From positions 1 through 39,866 of the forward strand of contig CAJXZV010000009.1 of the NCBI GenBank assembly GCA_913063835.1: 39,866 bases of DNA, read 5' to 3'. How positions within the stretch are numbered: position 1 is the first letter of the stretch; each line of letters starts with the position of its first letter. Position numbers and translations under genes: made by a program. The stretch is from an uncultured Eubacteriales bacterium. GTDB lineage: Bacteria > Bacillota > Sulfobacillia > UBA995 > UBA9673. Positions 32,508-39,866 of the stretch are shown here, in pieces. A model generated the notes under the pieces. The model did not search any database. It worked only from the letters and a program-made list of their open reading frames with translations, and had not been told where the DNA came from.

Positions 32508-32558
32508 GGCCTCGAGCGGGAGGGCCTGCGCGGGACACCGCTCGAGGCCCCTTTTTTC
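32508..32558 (+). terminator. Rho-independent terminator after the acyl-CoA dehydrogenase
   Basis: GGCCTCGAGCGG (32508-32519) pairs perfectly with CCGCTCGAGGCC (32538-32549), with an 18-base loop. A T-run follows at 32552-32557. It closes the MerR/acyl-CoA dehydrogenase transcript. It is the only clear intrinsic terminator that I recognised in the window. Confidence 0.88.
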
Positions 32559-32661
32559 TCCACAGGCCGCAGGCGGCTCTACGGAGGACGCCGGCGGGGT
32601 CGGACAGGGCCTCTCCCCGGGGAGACGCCCGAGGCCGGTACCTCTCCGTCACCCGGCGAGG

Positions 32662-33645
32662 TCACCCGGCGAGGCTCTGCCAGATGGTGATGAGGAAGAC
32701 GACCGCCAGGTACGGACTGGACAGCTTGAAGAGGACCCAGGCCCTCTCCGGCGTCGGGGAGCGCATCACGGCCAGGGCCCCGGTGACGATCGGCACCTGA
32801 AGAGCCAGGGTCAGGGCCACCGCATGGGAGCTGAACCCGCCGACGAAGGCCAGGAGCGCCGCAGTCGCACAAAGACCGAGGCTGGCCCACCCCACACATC
32901 TCGCCGCCTTTGGGACGCCGATGACGACCGGCAGCATCGGGACTCCGGCCCTCCGGTAGTCGGCCACATAGCGGATGGCCAGGCTCCAAATGTGCAACGG
33001 CGTCCACGCCACGACCAGGGCCGCAACGATGAAGGGGACCGGGCTGAACGCCGTGCCGGTCACGGCCGCGGCCCCGACCATGACCGGGGCCCCTCCGGCA
33101 GGCGACCCGAGGATGACGTTCCACGACGTTCGCGGCTTGGTGAGCCCGTTGTAGATGACCGCGCTGTCCACCACCCCGAAGAGGAGCCACGTCACCGCCC
33201 ACCAGTTCGTCTTGACCGCAGCCGTGAGGCACGCCGCCGCCACGAGGACCAGCCCGAAGACGAGGGACTCGGCCGGACGGAGGCGGCCGGTCGGGACGGG
33301 ACGGTGCCGGGTCCGCTCCATGACCGCGTCCATGTCGCGGTCGATGTAGCCCGTTATGGCGTTGGCCCCCATGCACCCGAGAACGACGGCGACCGTCGCC
33401 CAGGCCAGCCTCAGGCCGCCGTCCGGCGGCGCCGCCCCGCCGAGCGAGGCGAGCCCGGCCGCCCCGCCGACGACCGCCCCGAGACCGAGGAGGACCACCA
33501 ACCGGAACTTCACCGCTTCCGCGTAGGCCACCAGCCGGCTCCAAGCGTCCCTGGGCTGAAGGGCCGCCCCCGGCGCCTCTGCGACCGCGACCTCGGCCGT
33601 GCCGTCGACCCCGGCCGCGCCCTCCCCGGTTCCCGTCACCCTCAT
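32662..33645 (-). CDS. ctaB: Protoheme IX farnesyltransferase (heme O synthase), UbiA family
   Basis: This protein of about 327 residues has eight or nine membrane helices. It has the first Asp-rich motif NAITGYIDRDMDAVMERTRH followed by RPVPTGRL, which is characteristic of CyoE/CtaB. It also has YNGLTKPRTSWNVILGSPAG and HIWSLAIRYVADYRRAGVPM with LPVV. It transfers a farnesyl group to heme b to make heme O, the cofactor precursor of heme-copper oxidases. The start at ATG 33645 follows a GGAGGGTGG stretch; ATG 33684 upstream is also possible. No oxidase subunits are in the window. A stand-alone ctaB in a mainly anaerobic setting suggests an oxidase elsewhere. Confidence 0.88.
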   Translation of the reverse strand: MRVTGTGEGAAGVDGTAEVAVAEAPGAALQPRDAWSRLVAYAEAVKFRLVVLLGLGAVVGGAAGLASLGGAAPPDGGLRLAWATVAVVLGCMGANAITGYIDRDMDAVMERTRHRPVPTGRLRPAESLVFGLVLVAAACLTAAVKTNWWAVTWLLFGVVDSAVIYNGLTKPRTSWNVILGSPAGGAPVMVGAAAVTGTAFSPVPFIVAALVVAWTPLHIWSLAIRYVADYRRAGVPMLPVVIGVPKAARCVGWASLGLCATAALLAFVGGFSSHAVALTLALQVPIVTGALAVMRSPTPERAWVLFKLSSPYLAVVFLITIWQSLAG

Positions 33646-33949
33646 GAACTGAGACCACCCTCCACGTCTCCCGTGTCCTGACATCCGGCCACGTCACCGC
33701 CTCTAGCCGGTTCTTCTTCGACAGAGCATCCCGCCCCTGCCAGGGTCCTACCCCGGCTCCTTCCCTCCGGCCCCTGATCCGCACGGGTGCCGCCCGCAGA
33801 GAATCGCGCCGGCGAAGGGCGACAGGGGCGGGCCCGTCGGCCGACGAAGGCATACCCCACCCGCCCGCGGAGCAGCGACGTCCCTCCGCCGCACTGCCGG
33901 GAGGCCGGAGGAAGACGCCACGGCATGCGGGAGAAGGAGGTGCGGACCC

Positions 33950-34726
33950 CTGTTCATCGGAATCGACGGCTGTCCGGGCGGCTGGTGCCTCGTCGAGCTC
34001 GGCGAGGACTCCTTCGGGGACCTCGAGGTCCTGTCGGACTTCCGGGACGTCATCGAGAGGTGCCGCCGGGCCCGTATGGCCCTCGTCGACATCCCTATCG
34101 GCCTGCCCGGAGGCGGGGGTCCGGCCGAACGCGCCTGCGACCGCCTCGCCCGCCGGCGTCTGGGGCCCCGGGGTTCGGCCGTCTTCCCGGTCCCGGTCCG
34201 CGAGGCCGTCTACGCCCCCACCTACGAGGCCGCCTGCGCCATCCAGGCCCGGACGAGGGGGGGAAGGCGCCTCAGCCGACAGGTGTGGGCCCTCGTCCCG
34301 AAGATGCGGGAGGTCGACCGGACCCTGCGGGAACTCGGCTGCGAAGCCCCCCTCCTCTTCGAGAGCCATCCGGAGCTCTGTTTCGCCGCCCTCAACGGAG
34401 GCCGGCCGCTGGGCCGCTCCAAGCGCCATGCCCTCGGCGTTCTCGACCGCGTCGCCCTCCTCGAGCCGCACCTGGGCGATGTCAGGACCATCCTTCACCG
34501 CGCCCTTGACGACATCCCCCCCGGCGCCCTCTCCGGCGACGACGCCCTCGACGCCATGGTCCTGGCCGTCCACGCCCGTCTCGCCTCCCAGCACGGGATG
34601 GTCTCCCTGCCCGACCCGCCCGAGGCGGACGCTGTCGGTCTTCCCATGCGCATCGTCTTCGCCGCCCAGACCGACCCGCGGGAGCCGGACGGGCAACCGG
34701 CAGGATTCAGGAGCGCGGAGCGTTAA
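33950..34726 (+). CDS. DUF429-family protein, apparent CTG start
   Basis: The 258-residue protein begins LFIGIDGCPGGWCLVEL and continues ARMALVDIPIGLPGGG, LFESHPELCFAALNG and SGDDALDAMVLAVHA. These are DUF429 hallmarks with an RNase-H-like fold and conserved acidic residues (Asp6, the Asp in LVDIPIG, the DDALDA pair). A nuclease-like activity is possible but unproven. No ATG, GTG or TTG precedes the conserved N-terminus in frame. CTG 33950 has AGGAGGT eight bases upstream and places the start exactly at the family N-terminus. ATG 34076 would delete the first 42 residues including the Asp motif. The gap 33685-33949 has no gene. Confidence 0.78.
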   Translation: MFIGIDGCPGGWCLVELGEDSFGDLEVLSDFRDVIERCRRARMALVDIPIGLPGGGGPAERACDRLARRRLGPRGSAVFPVPVREAVYAPTYEAACAIQARTRGGRRLSRQVWALVPKMREVDRTLRELGCEAPLLFESHPELCFAALNGGRPLGRSKRHALGVLDRVALLEPHLGDVRTILHRALDDIPPGALSGDDALDAMVLAVHARLASQHGMVSLPDPPEADAVGLPMRIVFAAQTDPREPDGQPAGFRSAER

Positions 34727-34784
34727 CAGAATGGTCTGAACACAGGGCTGTGAAGGCCGGGATTTCCGCAAGGGAGGAACCCTC

Positions 34785-35927
34785 ATGTCCGACCCGTTCT
34801 TCACGGAAGAGCACGAGATACTGCGGAGGCACATCCGGAAGTTCGTCGAGTCCGAGCTACTGCCGCACGCCGAGGAGTGGGAGGAGGCCGGCGGATTCCC
34901 CGACGAGGTCTTCCGCCGGATGGGGGCGCTCGGCCTTCTGGGCCTCCGCTACCCGGAGGAGTACGGCGGCCAGGGCGGGGACTTCTTCGCTTCCATCGTG
35001 CTGGCCGAGGAGCTGTCGCGGTGCGGCACGGGGGGCCTGCCGACGGCGGTGGCCGTCCACACCGAGATGGCCATGCCCCCCATCCTCCAGTTCGGCACGG
35101 ACGAGCAGAAAGAGAGGTTCCTGGTCCCCGGCATCCGCGGGGAGAAAATCTACGCCCTGGCCATGACCGAACCTGACGCCGGTTCCGACCTCGCCGCCAT
35201 CGAGACCCGGGGCGTCCGGGACGGGGACCACTGGGTCATCAACGGGAGCAAAGTCTATATCACCAACGGTTGCCGGGCCGACATGGTCGTCACGGCCGTG
35301 AGGACGGGGCCCGACAGGTGGGGGGGCATAACCCTATTCCTCATCGAGAAGGGCACCCCGGGGTTCACCGTGGCCAAGAAGCTCGACAAGGTCGGACTGT
35401 GGTGCTCCGACACGGCCGAGCTGGTCTTCGAGGACTGCCGCGTCCCCGCCTCGAACGTCCTGGGCGAGGTCGACCAGGGGTTCTACCATCTCATGTGGGA
35501 GCTCCAGGGAGAGAGGCTCATCGGCGCGGCCGGCGCGGTGGCCGCCGGTGAGAGGGCCCTCGAGCTCGCCCTGGACTACGTCAAGGAGCGGTCGGCCTTC
35601 GGGCGGCCCATCGGCAAGTTCCAGGCCATCCGGCACCGTCTGGCCGACATGGCCACCGAGCTCGAGGCGGCCCGGCAGCTCGTTTACGCCACGGCATGGC
35701 GACACCAGCGCGGAGAGGCCGTCCTCAAGGAAGTGTCCATGTGCAAGCTCCTGGCCTGCCAGGTGGCCTTCCGCATCGCCGACGAGGCCCTCCAGATGCA
35801 CGGCGCCGCCGGGTACATGATGGAGTACCCTGTCCAGAGGGTCTGGCGCGACACCCGCGCCCTGCGCATCGCCGCCGGCACCGACGAGATCATGCGGGAG
35901 ATCATCGCCAAGCAGATGGGTCTCTAG
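34785..35927 (+). CDS. Acyl-CoA dehydrogenase
   Basis: The 380-residue enzyme is of typical length, with AMTEPDAGSDLAAIETRGV, RSAFGRPIGKFQAIRHRLAD and MHGAAGYMMEYPVQRVWRDT. Ala364 occupies the usual YEGT glutamate position. Glu243 in LQGERLIG provides the IVD/LCAD-type base, so it should act on long or branched acyl-CoAs. ATG 34785 has GGGAGG seven bases upstream. Its stop codon overlaps that of the convergent P-type ATPase gene by four bases. It is 58 bases after the DUF429 gene and may be read from the same transcript. A MerR/LiuR-type box was not seen in front of it. Confidence 0.9.
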   Translation: MSDPFFTEEHEILRRHIRKFVESELLPHAEEWEEAGGFPDEVFRRMGALGLLGLRYPEEYGGQGGDFFASIVLAEELSRCGTGGLPTAVAVHTEMAMPPILQFGTDEQKERFLVPGIRGEKIYALAMTEPDAGSDLAAIETRGVRDGDHWVINGSKVYITNGCRADMVVTAVRTGPDRWGGITLFLIEKGTPGFTVAKKLDKVGLWCSDTAELVFEDCRVPASNVLGEVDQGFYHLMWELQGERLIGAAGAVAAGERALELALDYVKERSAFGRPIGKFQAIRHRLADMATELEAARQLVYATAWRHQRGEAVLKEVSMCKLLACQVAFRIADEALQMHGAAGYMMEYPVQRVWRDTRALRIAAGTDEIMREIIAKQMGL

Positions 35928-37930
35928 GTGAGCTTGAAGTCGATGAGTCGGGCCGAGTTCACGACCACCAGCACCGAGGCGACGTTGTGGACGACGGCGC
36001 TGGCGACAGGGGTCAGTTGACCCTGGCCGGCCAGCACCATGCCCACTATGTTGAGCAGCAGGGCGAACACCAGGATGTTCTGCCAGATGATGCGGTAGGC
36101 CGCCCGGCTCAGCCGGAGCACCCCCGGGACTGCGGCCAGGTCGTCCGCCATCAAGGCGATATCCGCGGCCTCGATGGCCACGTCGGTACCGGCGACACCC
36201 ATGGCGATGCCCACGTCTGCGGTGGCCAGGGCCGGAGCGTCATTGACCCCGTCCCCGACCATGACCACCCGATGGCCCTCCGCCCTCAACTCGCTGACCA
36301 CGGCCGCCTTGTCCGCGGGCAGGACCTCGGCCCTGAGGTCGTCCACGCCCAGACGTGAGGCCACGGCGCGGGCGGTGCGGGCGTTGTCGCCCGTGACCAT
36401 CATCACCTGCAACCCGACCCGCTTCAGCTCCCGGACGAAGCCGGGGGCCTCCGCCCGGACGGTGTCCCCTACCGCAAGGCAGCCCACGGGCCTGCCGCCC
36501 CGGAGCACCACCAGAGAGGTGTAGCCCTCCTCCTCCCGGTCCTCCAACCACCGCCGGACGGCCGCCACCCGACCCGGGTCGGATGCATCGGCCAGGCACA
36601 GGGCCCGCCGGTTTCCGACGACGATGGAGCGGCCGCCCTGAGTCGCCCGCACCCCCACCCCCGGCAACTGCTCGAAAGAAGTGGGGGGAGGCACATGAAG
36701 GCCCTGACGGGCGGCGTGGTCGACCACGGCGCGGGCGACAGGGTGCTCGGACCGCCACTCGGCGACGGCCGCCGCGACCAGAACTTCGCTCTCCGTCACC
36801 CCGTCGAGGGCGAAGACCTTCTCCACCCTCGGCCGGCCCAGGGTGAGGGTGCCGGTCTTGTCCAGGATGACGGCCGTGACCCTGGCGGCCTCCTCGATGG
36901 TCAGGCCACCCTTCACCAGGACTCCTTGACGCGCGGCACTGCCGATGGACGCCACCACCGCCGTGGGGGTCGCCAGCACCAAGGCGCAGGGGCACGCGAC
37001 CACCAGGATAGAGACGGACCGGATGACATCGCCTGTCAGCATCCAGACCCCCGCCGCGATGACCAGCACCGCCGGGGTGAACCAAGCCGCGAAACGGTCG
37101 GCCACCTTCTGACCCTCACCCTTGTTCTCCTGGGCCTCACGGACGATGCGGACAATCTGGGCCAGAGAGGTCGCCTCGCCGACCCTCTCCGCCTTCACCT
37201 CTACCGCCCCGCTCACGCTGACGGTGCCGGCGAAGACGGCATCCCCTTCCGTCTTGTCCACCGGCATGGACTCGCCGGTGATGGAGGCCTGGTCGAGGGA
37301 GGCGGCACCGCTCACCACCTTCCCGTCCACCGGAACCCGGGCTCCGGGTCTGACCAGGACGACATCCCCCACCTTCACCTCGTCCACCGGAACTTCCAGG
37401 TAGCCGCCAGGGGTCTTCAGGAGGGCGGTCTCAGGAGACAACCTCAAGAGACCTTCGATGGCCTTATGGGTCCGCCGGAGGGTACGGTTCTCCAGGGCCT
37501 CACCGATGAGCATCATGAGGGCCACGATGGTCCCCGCCCGGTAATCCTCGACGACCACGGTGGCCGCCAGGGCCACACTCACCAGGACTCCGGAGGTGAT
37601 GCGACGTTTCCGCCAGGTGACGACAGCCGTGTCCTTGATGATGACCGCGGCGCCCAGGACCGCCCCCAGCAGGGCCACGTCGAACCCCACGAGCCGGTTG
37701 AGGCCGCCGTGCCAGCTGAGGAGGACCGTGAGGAATAGGACGGCCGGCAGCGCCCACTCGCGGAGGTCCTCTGTCAGGATGGCCGGCGTCCGCCGCCGGC
37801 CGGCGGGCCGGGCCGACACCCTGCCACGGCAATCACCACAGCCACGGTCGCCATCGGGGCCGTCATGACGCGGCTTTTCAGGCTTGACTTCAGCCTCGGG
37901 GAGCGGATGGGGATGGGCTCCTTCGTGCAC
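35924..37930 (-). CDS. Heavy-metal-transporting P1B-type ATPase
   Basis: The 668-residue ATP-driven metal exporter has TGES (218-221), CPC in VACPCALVLATP (313-315), phosphorylation site DKTGTLT (Asp357), the P1B-specific SEHPVARAV (396-397) and GDGVNDAPALA. The last helix reads HNVASVLVVVNSARL. It lacks the Lys and Asp of Zn/Cd/Pb pumps, so metal specificity is uncertain. There is no complete HMA domain. Instead a short N-terminus carries HEGAHPHP and CGDC (31-34), a minimal metal site. GTG 37930 is well supported by GGGAGG six bases upstream. The leader contains a 13-base inverted repeat that may be regulatory. Confidence 0.88.
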   Translation of the reverse strand: MHEGAHPHPLPEAEVKPEKPRHDGPDGDRGCGDCRGRVSARPAGRRRTPAILTEDLREWALPAVLFLTVLLSWHGGLNRLVGFDVALLGAVLGAAVIIKDTAVVTWRKRRITSGVLVSVALAATVVVEDYRAGTIVALMMLIGEALENRTLRRTHKAIEGLLRLSPETALLKTPGGYLEVPVDEVKVGDVVLVRPGARVPVDGKVVSGAASLDQASITGESMPVDKTEGDAVFAGTVSVSGAVEVKAERVGEATSLAQIVRIVREAQENKGEGQKVADRFAAWFTPAVLVIAAGVWMLTGDVIRSVSILVVACPCALVLATPTAVVASIGSAARQGVLVKGGLTIEEAARVTAVILDKTGTLTLGRPRVEKVFALDGVTESEVLVAAAVAEWRSEHPVARAVVDHAARQGLHVPPPTSFEQLPGVGVRATQGGRSIVVGNRRALCLADASDPGRVAAVRRWLEDREEEGYTSLVVLRGGRPVGCLAVGDTVRAEAPGFVRELKRVGLQVMMVTGDNARTARAVASRLGVDDLRAEVLPADKAAVVSELRAEGHRVVMVGDGVNDAPALATADVGIAMGVAGTDVAIEAADIALMADDLAAVPGVLRLSRAAYRIIWQNILVFALLLNIVGMVLAGQGQLTPVASAVVHNVASVLVVVNSARLIDFKLT

Positions 37931-37972
37931 GGTCGTCCTCCCTCGGCCGGACGTTCCAGAGCAGGGCGCACG

Positions 37973-38029
37973 TCTGCCTGCAGGACGGTGTCCCGAAGCG
38001 CCTGCCTGAGTAATCTTCCTGCAGGCAGA
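37973..38029 (-). promoter_or_regulatory. 13-base inverted repeat in the P-type ATPase leader
   Basis: TCTGCCTGCAGGA (37973-37985) and TCCTGCAGGCAGA (38017-38029) are exact inverted copies separated by 31 bases. Each contains the self-complementary CCTGCAGG, and the two centres are 41 bases apart, about four helical turns. They lie 43-99 bases upstream of the ATPase start. They could be two dimer sites for a metal-responsive repressor or the stem of a leader hairpin. The 37931-38263 stretch shows no convincing gene. Confidence 0.5.
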
Positions 38030-38231
38030 AGACCTTTCTGCCGTGGGTCCGGGACTCCTTCAGCAGTTTGACCCCGGAGCCGCACTCCAGGGCTGCGACC
38101 GGGGGGCGAAGAGGTCCCCGAGGCGGAGGCCCGGTGAAGAGGCCGGGTACACAGCAAGAGCCCGGGCACGCACGGGTCACGCGATGGAGACCGCGCGCAC
38201 CCGGACTCGGCTAGGCAACAGCGTCATACGT

Positions 38232-38250
38232 ACCGGCCGAAAGGGCCGGT
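38232..38250. other. Hairpin downstream of the coat genes
   Basis: ACCGGCC and GGCCGGT form a perfect seven-base stem around GAAAG, 13 bases past the end of the CotF-like gene on its strand. It has no T-tract, so it can be only a weak terminator or a protective 3' structure. Confidence 0.3.
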
Positions 38251-38263
38251 GCGGGCTTCGACT

Positions 38264-38722
38264 CTACAGCCTCGGCCCTGGAGGCTCCCGGTAGCCGGGC
38301 CCGGTCGGATGGTACCCGGGCCCTCCGGGTTCCTGGTGGCCGACCGGCCGGGCCTCATGGTACCCCTGAGCCCGGGGCTCCTGGTACCCTCCGGCCCATC
38401 CTCCCTGATAGGCGGCCGGGCCCGTCTCGCGGTAGCCCGCCGTGCCGGGCGCACCGGGGTACGGTACGGCACCCTGAGTGAAGTAGTTCTCAATCCGGCC
38501 GATGACCCGGTGGTCGGCCGGCTCGGATGGTAGGTACCACCTGTTGGCCACAGCCATCTGGGTGATCTGCTCGTGGGCCTGCTCCTCCTGGTCCCGCATC
38601 TGGCGGAGCGTCTGGCGCAGACGCGGGTTGGAGCACTCGAGGGCCGCCTTGGTAACGTCGGCTATGCCGTGCTTGCACATGCTCAGGATGTCGCCGGCGA
38701 TGTCCTTGTCGTTGAGCTTCAC
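38264..38722 (-). CDS. CotF-like spore coat protein with Gly/Tyr/Pro-rich tail
   Basis: The 152-residue protein has a helical core (1-85) that reads KLNDKDIAGDILSMCKHGIA, NPRLRQTLRQMRDQEEQAHE and QITQMAVANRWYLPSEPADH. This is the coat F ferritin-like fold found in Bacillota spore coats. The tail (86-152) is built from loose GY-E/GYH/GYQEP repeats, common in structural coat proteins for cross-linking or adhesion. GTG 38722 is chosen because it overlaps the TGA of the upstream gene and opens the CotF core directly; the open frame to 38869 reads through that gene. The adjacent pair form an operon. Confidence 0.8.
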   Translation of the reverse strand: MKLNDKDIAGDILSMCKHGIADVTKAALECSNPRLRQTLRQMRDQEEQAHEQITQMAVANRWYLPSEPADHRVIGRIENYFTQGAVPYPGAPGTAGYRETGPAAYQGGWAGGYQEPRAQGYHEARPVGHQEPGGPGYHPTGPGYREPPGPRL

Positions 38723-38922
38723 TGAACACCACCCCTCTCTCTGAGGAAATTCTGGAGAGTCTGCCTCGACCGGTTGGCCGAGTCGGCCTGCTGGCGGCAG
38801 AAGCTCTTGAGCTCCGGGCTCTCGGCCTGCCCGGCGTAGGCTTCGAGCTTCCTGGCTTTGACCTCGCATTCGCCGATGAGGTGCCTGAGGCTTTCGAGCT
38901 CCAGGTAGGTCAGGTGCGTCAC
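38719..38922 (-). CDS. Small helical coat-associated protein (CotF-like partner)
   Basis: The 67-residue all-helical protein MTHLTYLELESLRHLIGECE, VKARKLEAYAGQAESPELKS, then FCRQQADSANRSRQTLQNFL resembles the short partner proteins that precede CotF-type coat genes. Two long amphipathic helices would form half of a four-helix bundle and probably pair with the CotF-like product. Its TGA overlaps the next start by four bases. ATG 38922 follows GGGAGG. No Cys/His metal site is evident. Confidence 0.75.
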   Translation of the reverse strand: MTHLTYLELESLRHLIGECEVKARKLEAYAGQAESPELKSFCRQQADSANRSRQTLQNFLRERGGVQ

Positions 38923-39231
38923 AGGCTCACCTCCCGTCCGTCCTGCTGTTGTGTGCAGAGAGGCGGACCCGCCTCCGCCTCTGCCGCGACTCTGTCACCC
39001 TCTAGTAATCCCCGGTTCTCCTCTCGCTAGCCGCAGGCCGCCCGTTCACGCACGGCATCCGTCTCACCCGTTTCCCTTCAATGGCGGAAGGGGCGAGGCA
39101 ACCGACGACCGGGTGGGGTAGGAGGGTCGCCGAGGCCGCCGAAGAAGGTAATGTCGGCTTCCAGGAGCAGCAGGCCGCTCGGGGCCAGGCGGTGGGCGGG
39201 GGCGGCTGCGACGACAAGGAGGTGGCCCGAA

Positions 39232-39866
39232 GTGTCGGACAAGACGGCCAGAGATCTCTTGCAGTCCCTCCTGGAAGACCTCCGACAGGCCGTCGAAGCT
39301 GCGCCCCACTTGGACCCGCAGACCCGCCAGGCCCTCGGGAGGCAGGTCACCGACCTGGAAGGCGAGCTCGGGCAAACCGGCGACGGAGCCGCAGGCCGGG
39401 TCCTCCTGCAGGGGGCAGACCGGGCCGGGGAGGTCTACGCGAAGCTCAGGCGGGCCGTCGACGCGGGATACCGGACGGAGCGCGCAAGGCTCGAAGAGAG
39501 CATCCAGGAGTGGGAACCCAGGCTGAGGAAGCTCGAGGAGAAGGCCTGGGCCCACAAGGAGAGCCACCTCTACGGGGGACGCGGTGCCGGGACCCTGACC
39601 TTGCTGTGCCTCATCCTGGCCTTCTTCGCCGGCCTCTTCATCGGGGGCATCGCGGCCGTCCTCATCGTCGCCGCTGCCGTCGTCCTCAGCACGGTGGTCT
39701 GGTGCGTCTTCAACCTCATCCTGGGTCCGGACATCCAGAAGCCCTACATGGACGTCCTCAGCCGGACCAAGGAGCTGTGGCGCTCCCGGCAGGCCCTCGA
39801 CCAGGCCTACCGGTCACACTGCCTGAAGCGGGCCGACCTCGAGCGGCGGCTCCGCGAGGTCAGGCG
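39232..39866 (+). CDS. Coiled-coil membrane protein, 3' end beyond the window
   Basis: GTG 39232 (perfect AGGAGGT eight bases upstream) opens a frame that stays open to the right edge, at least 211 residues. Residues 1-115 are helical and charged (RDLLQSLLEDLRQAVEAAPH, LEESIQEWEPRLRKLEEKA). A hydrophobic double span (about 125-165: LTLLCLILAFFAGLFIGGIA, VLIVAAAVVLSTVVWCVF) follows, then a basic helical stretch. This suggests a cytoplasmic coiled-coil, two membrane segments and a second cytoplasmic part. I do not recognise a family. An in-frame ATG at 39151 is possible but has a weak site. The 38923-39231 gap has no other visible gene. Confidence 0.7.
   Translation, partial: MSDKTARDLLQSLLEDLRQAVEAAPHLDPQTRQALGRQVTDLEGELGQTGDGAAGRVLLQGADRAGEVYAKLRRAVDAGYRTERARLEESIQEWEPRLRKLEEKAWAHKESHLYGGRGAGTLTLLCLILAFFAGLFIGGIAAVLIVAAAVVLSTVVWCVFNLILGPDIQKPYMDVLSRTKELWRSRQALDQAYRSHCLKRADLERRLREVR

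Noticed and set aside
32579-34834. 751-codon minus-strand frame across ctaB and the DUF429 gene
   Set aside because: It conflicts with two recognised families and contains a terminator region. No domain is visible.
37890-38180. Small Cys-containing minus-strand frame in front of the P-type ATPase
   Set aside because: It overlaps the well-supported ATPase start and runs through the inverted repeat; the cysteines do not form a known motif.
1-39866. CRISPR arrays, tRNA or rRNA genes, riboswitches
   Set aside because: On reading I found no regularly spaced repeats, no tRNA-like T-loop/acceptor pattern, no rRNA blocks and no riboswitch core that I could recognise. A covariance-model scan would be decisive.

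Overview
The window looks like chromosomal DNA of a high-G+C, spore-forming, mainly anaerobic bacterium, most likely a deep-branching Bacillota lineage. The base composition is visibly very G+C rich. A SpoVB-type flippase and a pair of CotF-like coat genes point to sporulation. Strong Shine-Dalgarno sites and frequent GTG/TTG starts fit a Gram-positive anaerobe. A membrane pyrophosphatase, many [4Fe-4S] proteins and an HdrA-type oxidoreductase suggest anaerobic energy metabolism. A heme O synthase-like prenyltransferase hints at some respiratory capacity. The species cannot be named from this sequence.

Layout. Positions 1-3353 are mostly a gene graveyard: an archaeal-type PEP carboxylase remnant, a broken RelE toxin, a truncated XRE regulator cut by a transposase scrap, and a broken RHS fragment. 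One apparently intact, more AT-rich lipoprotein with a glycosidase-like fold sits among them. 3355-9603 holds an M24 peptidase-like protein lacking several metal ligands, a SpoVB flippase, a small membrane protein, a K+-dependent (probably Na+-pumping) pyrophosphatase and a small HTH protein. 9838-15232 carries small membrane/YbjQ proteins, a DtxR-feoA-feoB iron uptake operon behind a well-formed promoter/operator, a slipin and a PAP2 phosphatase.

15477-20407 is one compact plus-strand operon: DUF5320, two MinD-type ATPases with inserted ferredoxins, an Mrp/Nbp35 ATPase, two NifX-like proteins, a second DUF5320 and a DUF134 regulator. It has a consensus promoter followed by a perfect palindrome. 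The set resembles the Mrp/ORP-type metal-sulfur cluster systems of anaerobes. Next, on the minus strand, are a HicB-DinB fusion and a 1570-residue protein that joins two HdrA modules with an inserted GltD/NfnB-like NAD(P)H module.

26464-37930 contains a beta-propeller-like lipoprotein, a TPR protein fused to a MutL-like ASKHA domain, and a MerR (LiuR-type) regulator with its operator, followed by an acyl-CoA dehydrogenase and a strong terminator. After these come ctaB, a DUF429 protein, a second acyl-CoA dehydrogenase and a heavy-metal P-type ATPase with an inverted repeat in its leader. The right end has two CotF-like coat genes and a membrane/coiled-coil gene that runs off the edge.

The most notable points are the HdrA-GltD-HdrA fusion, the Mrp/NifX operon with its palindromic operator, and two genes (feoB and the DUF429 gene) whose only sensible start is CTG.
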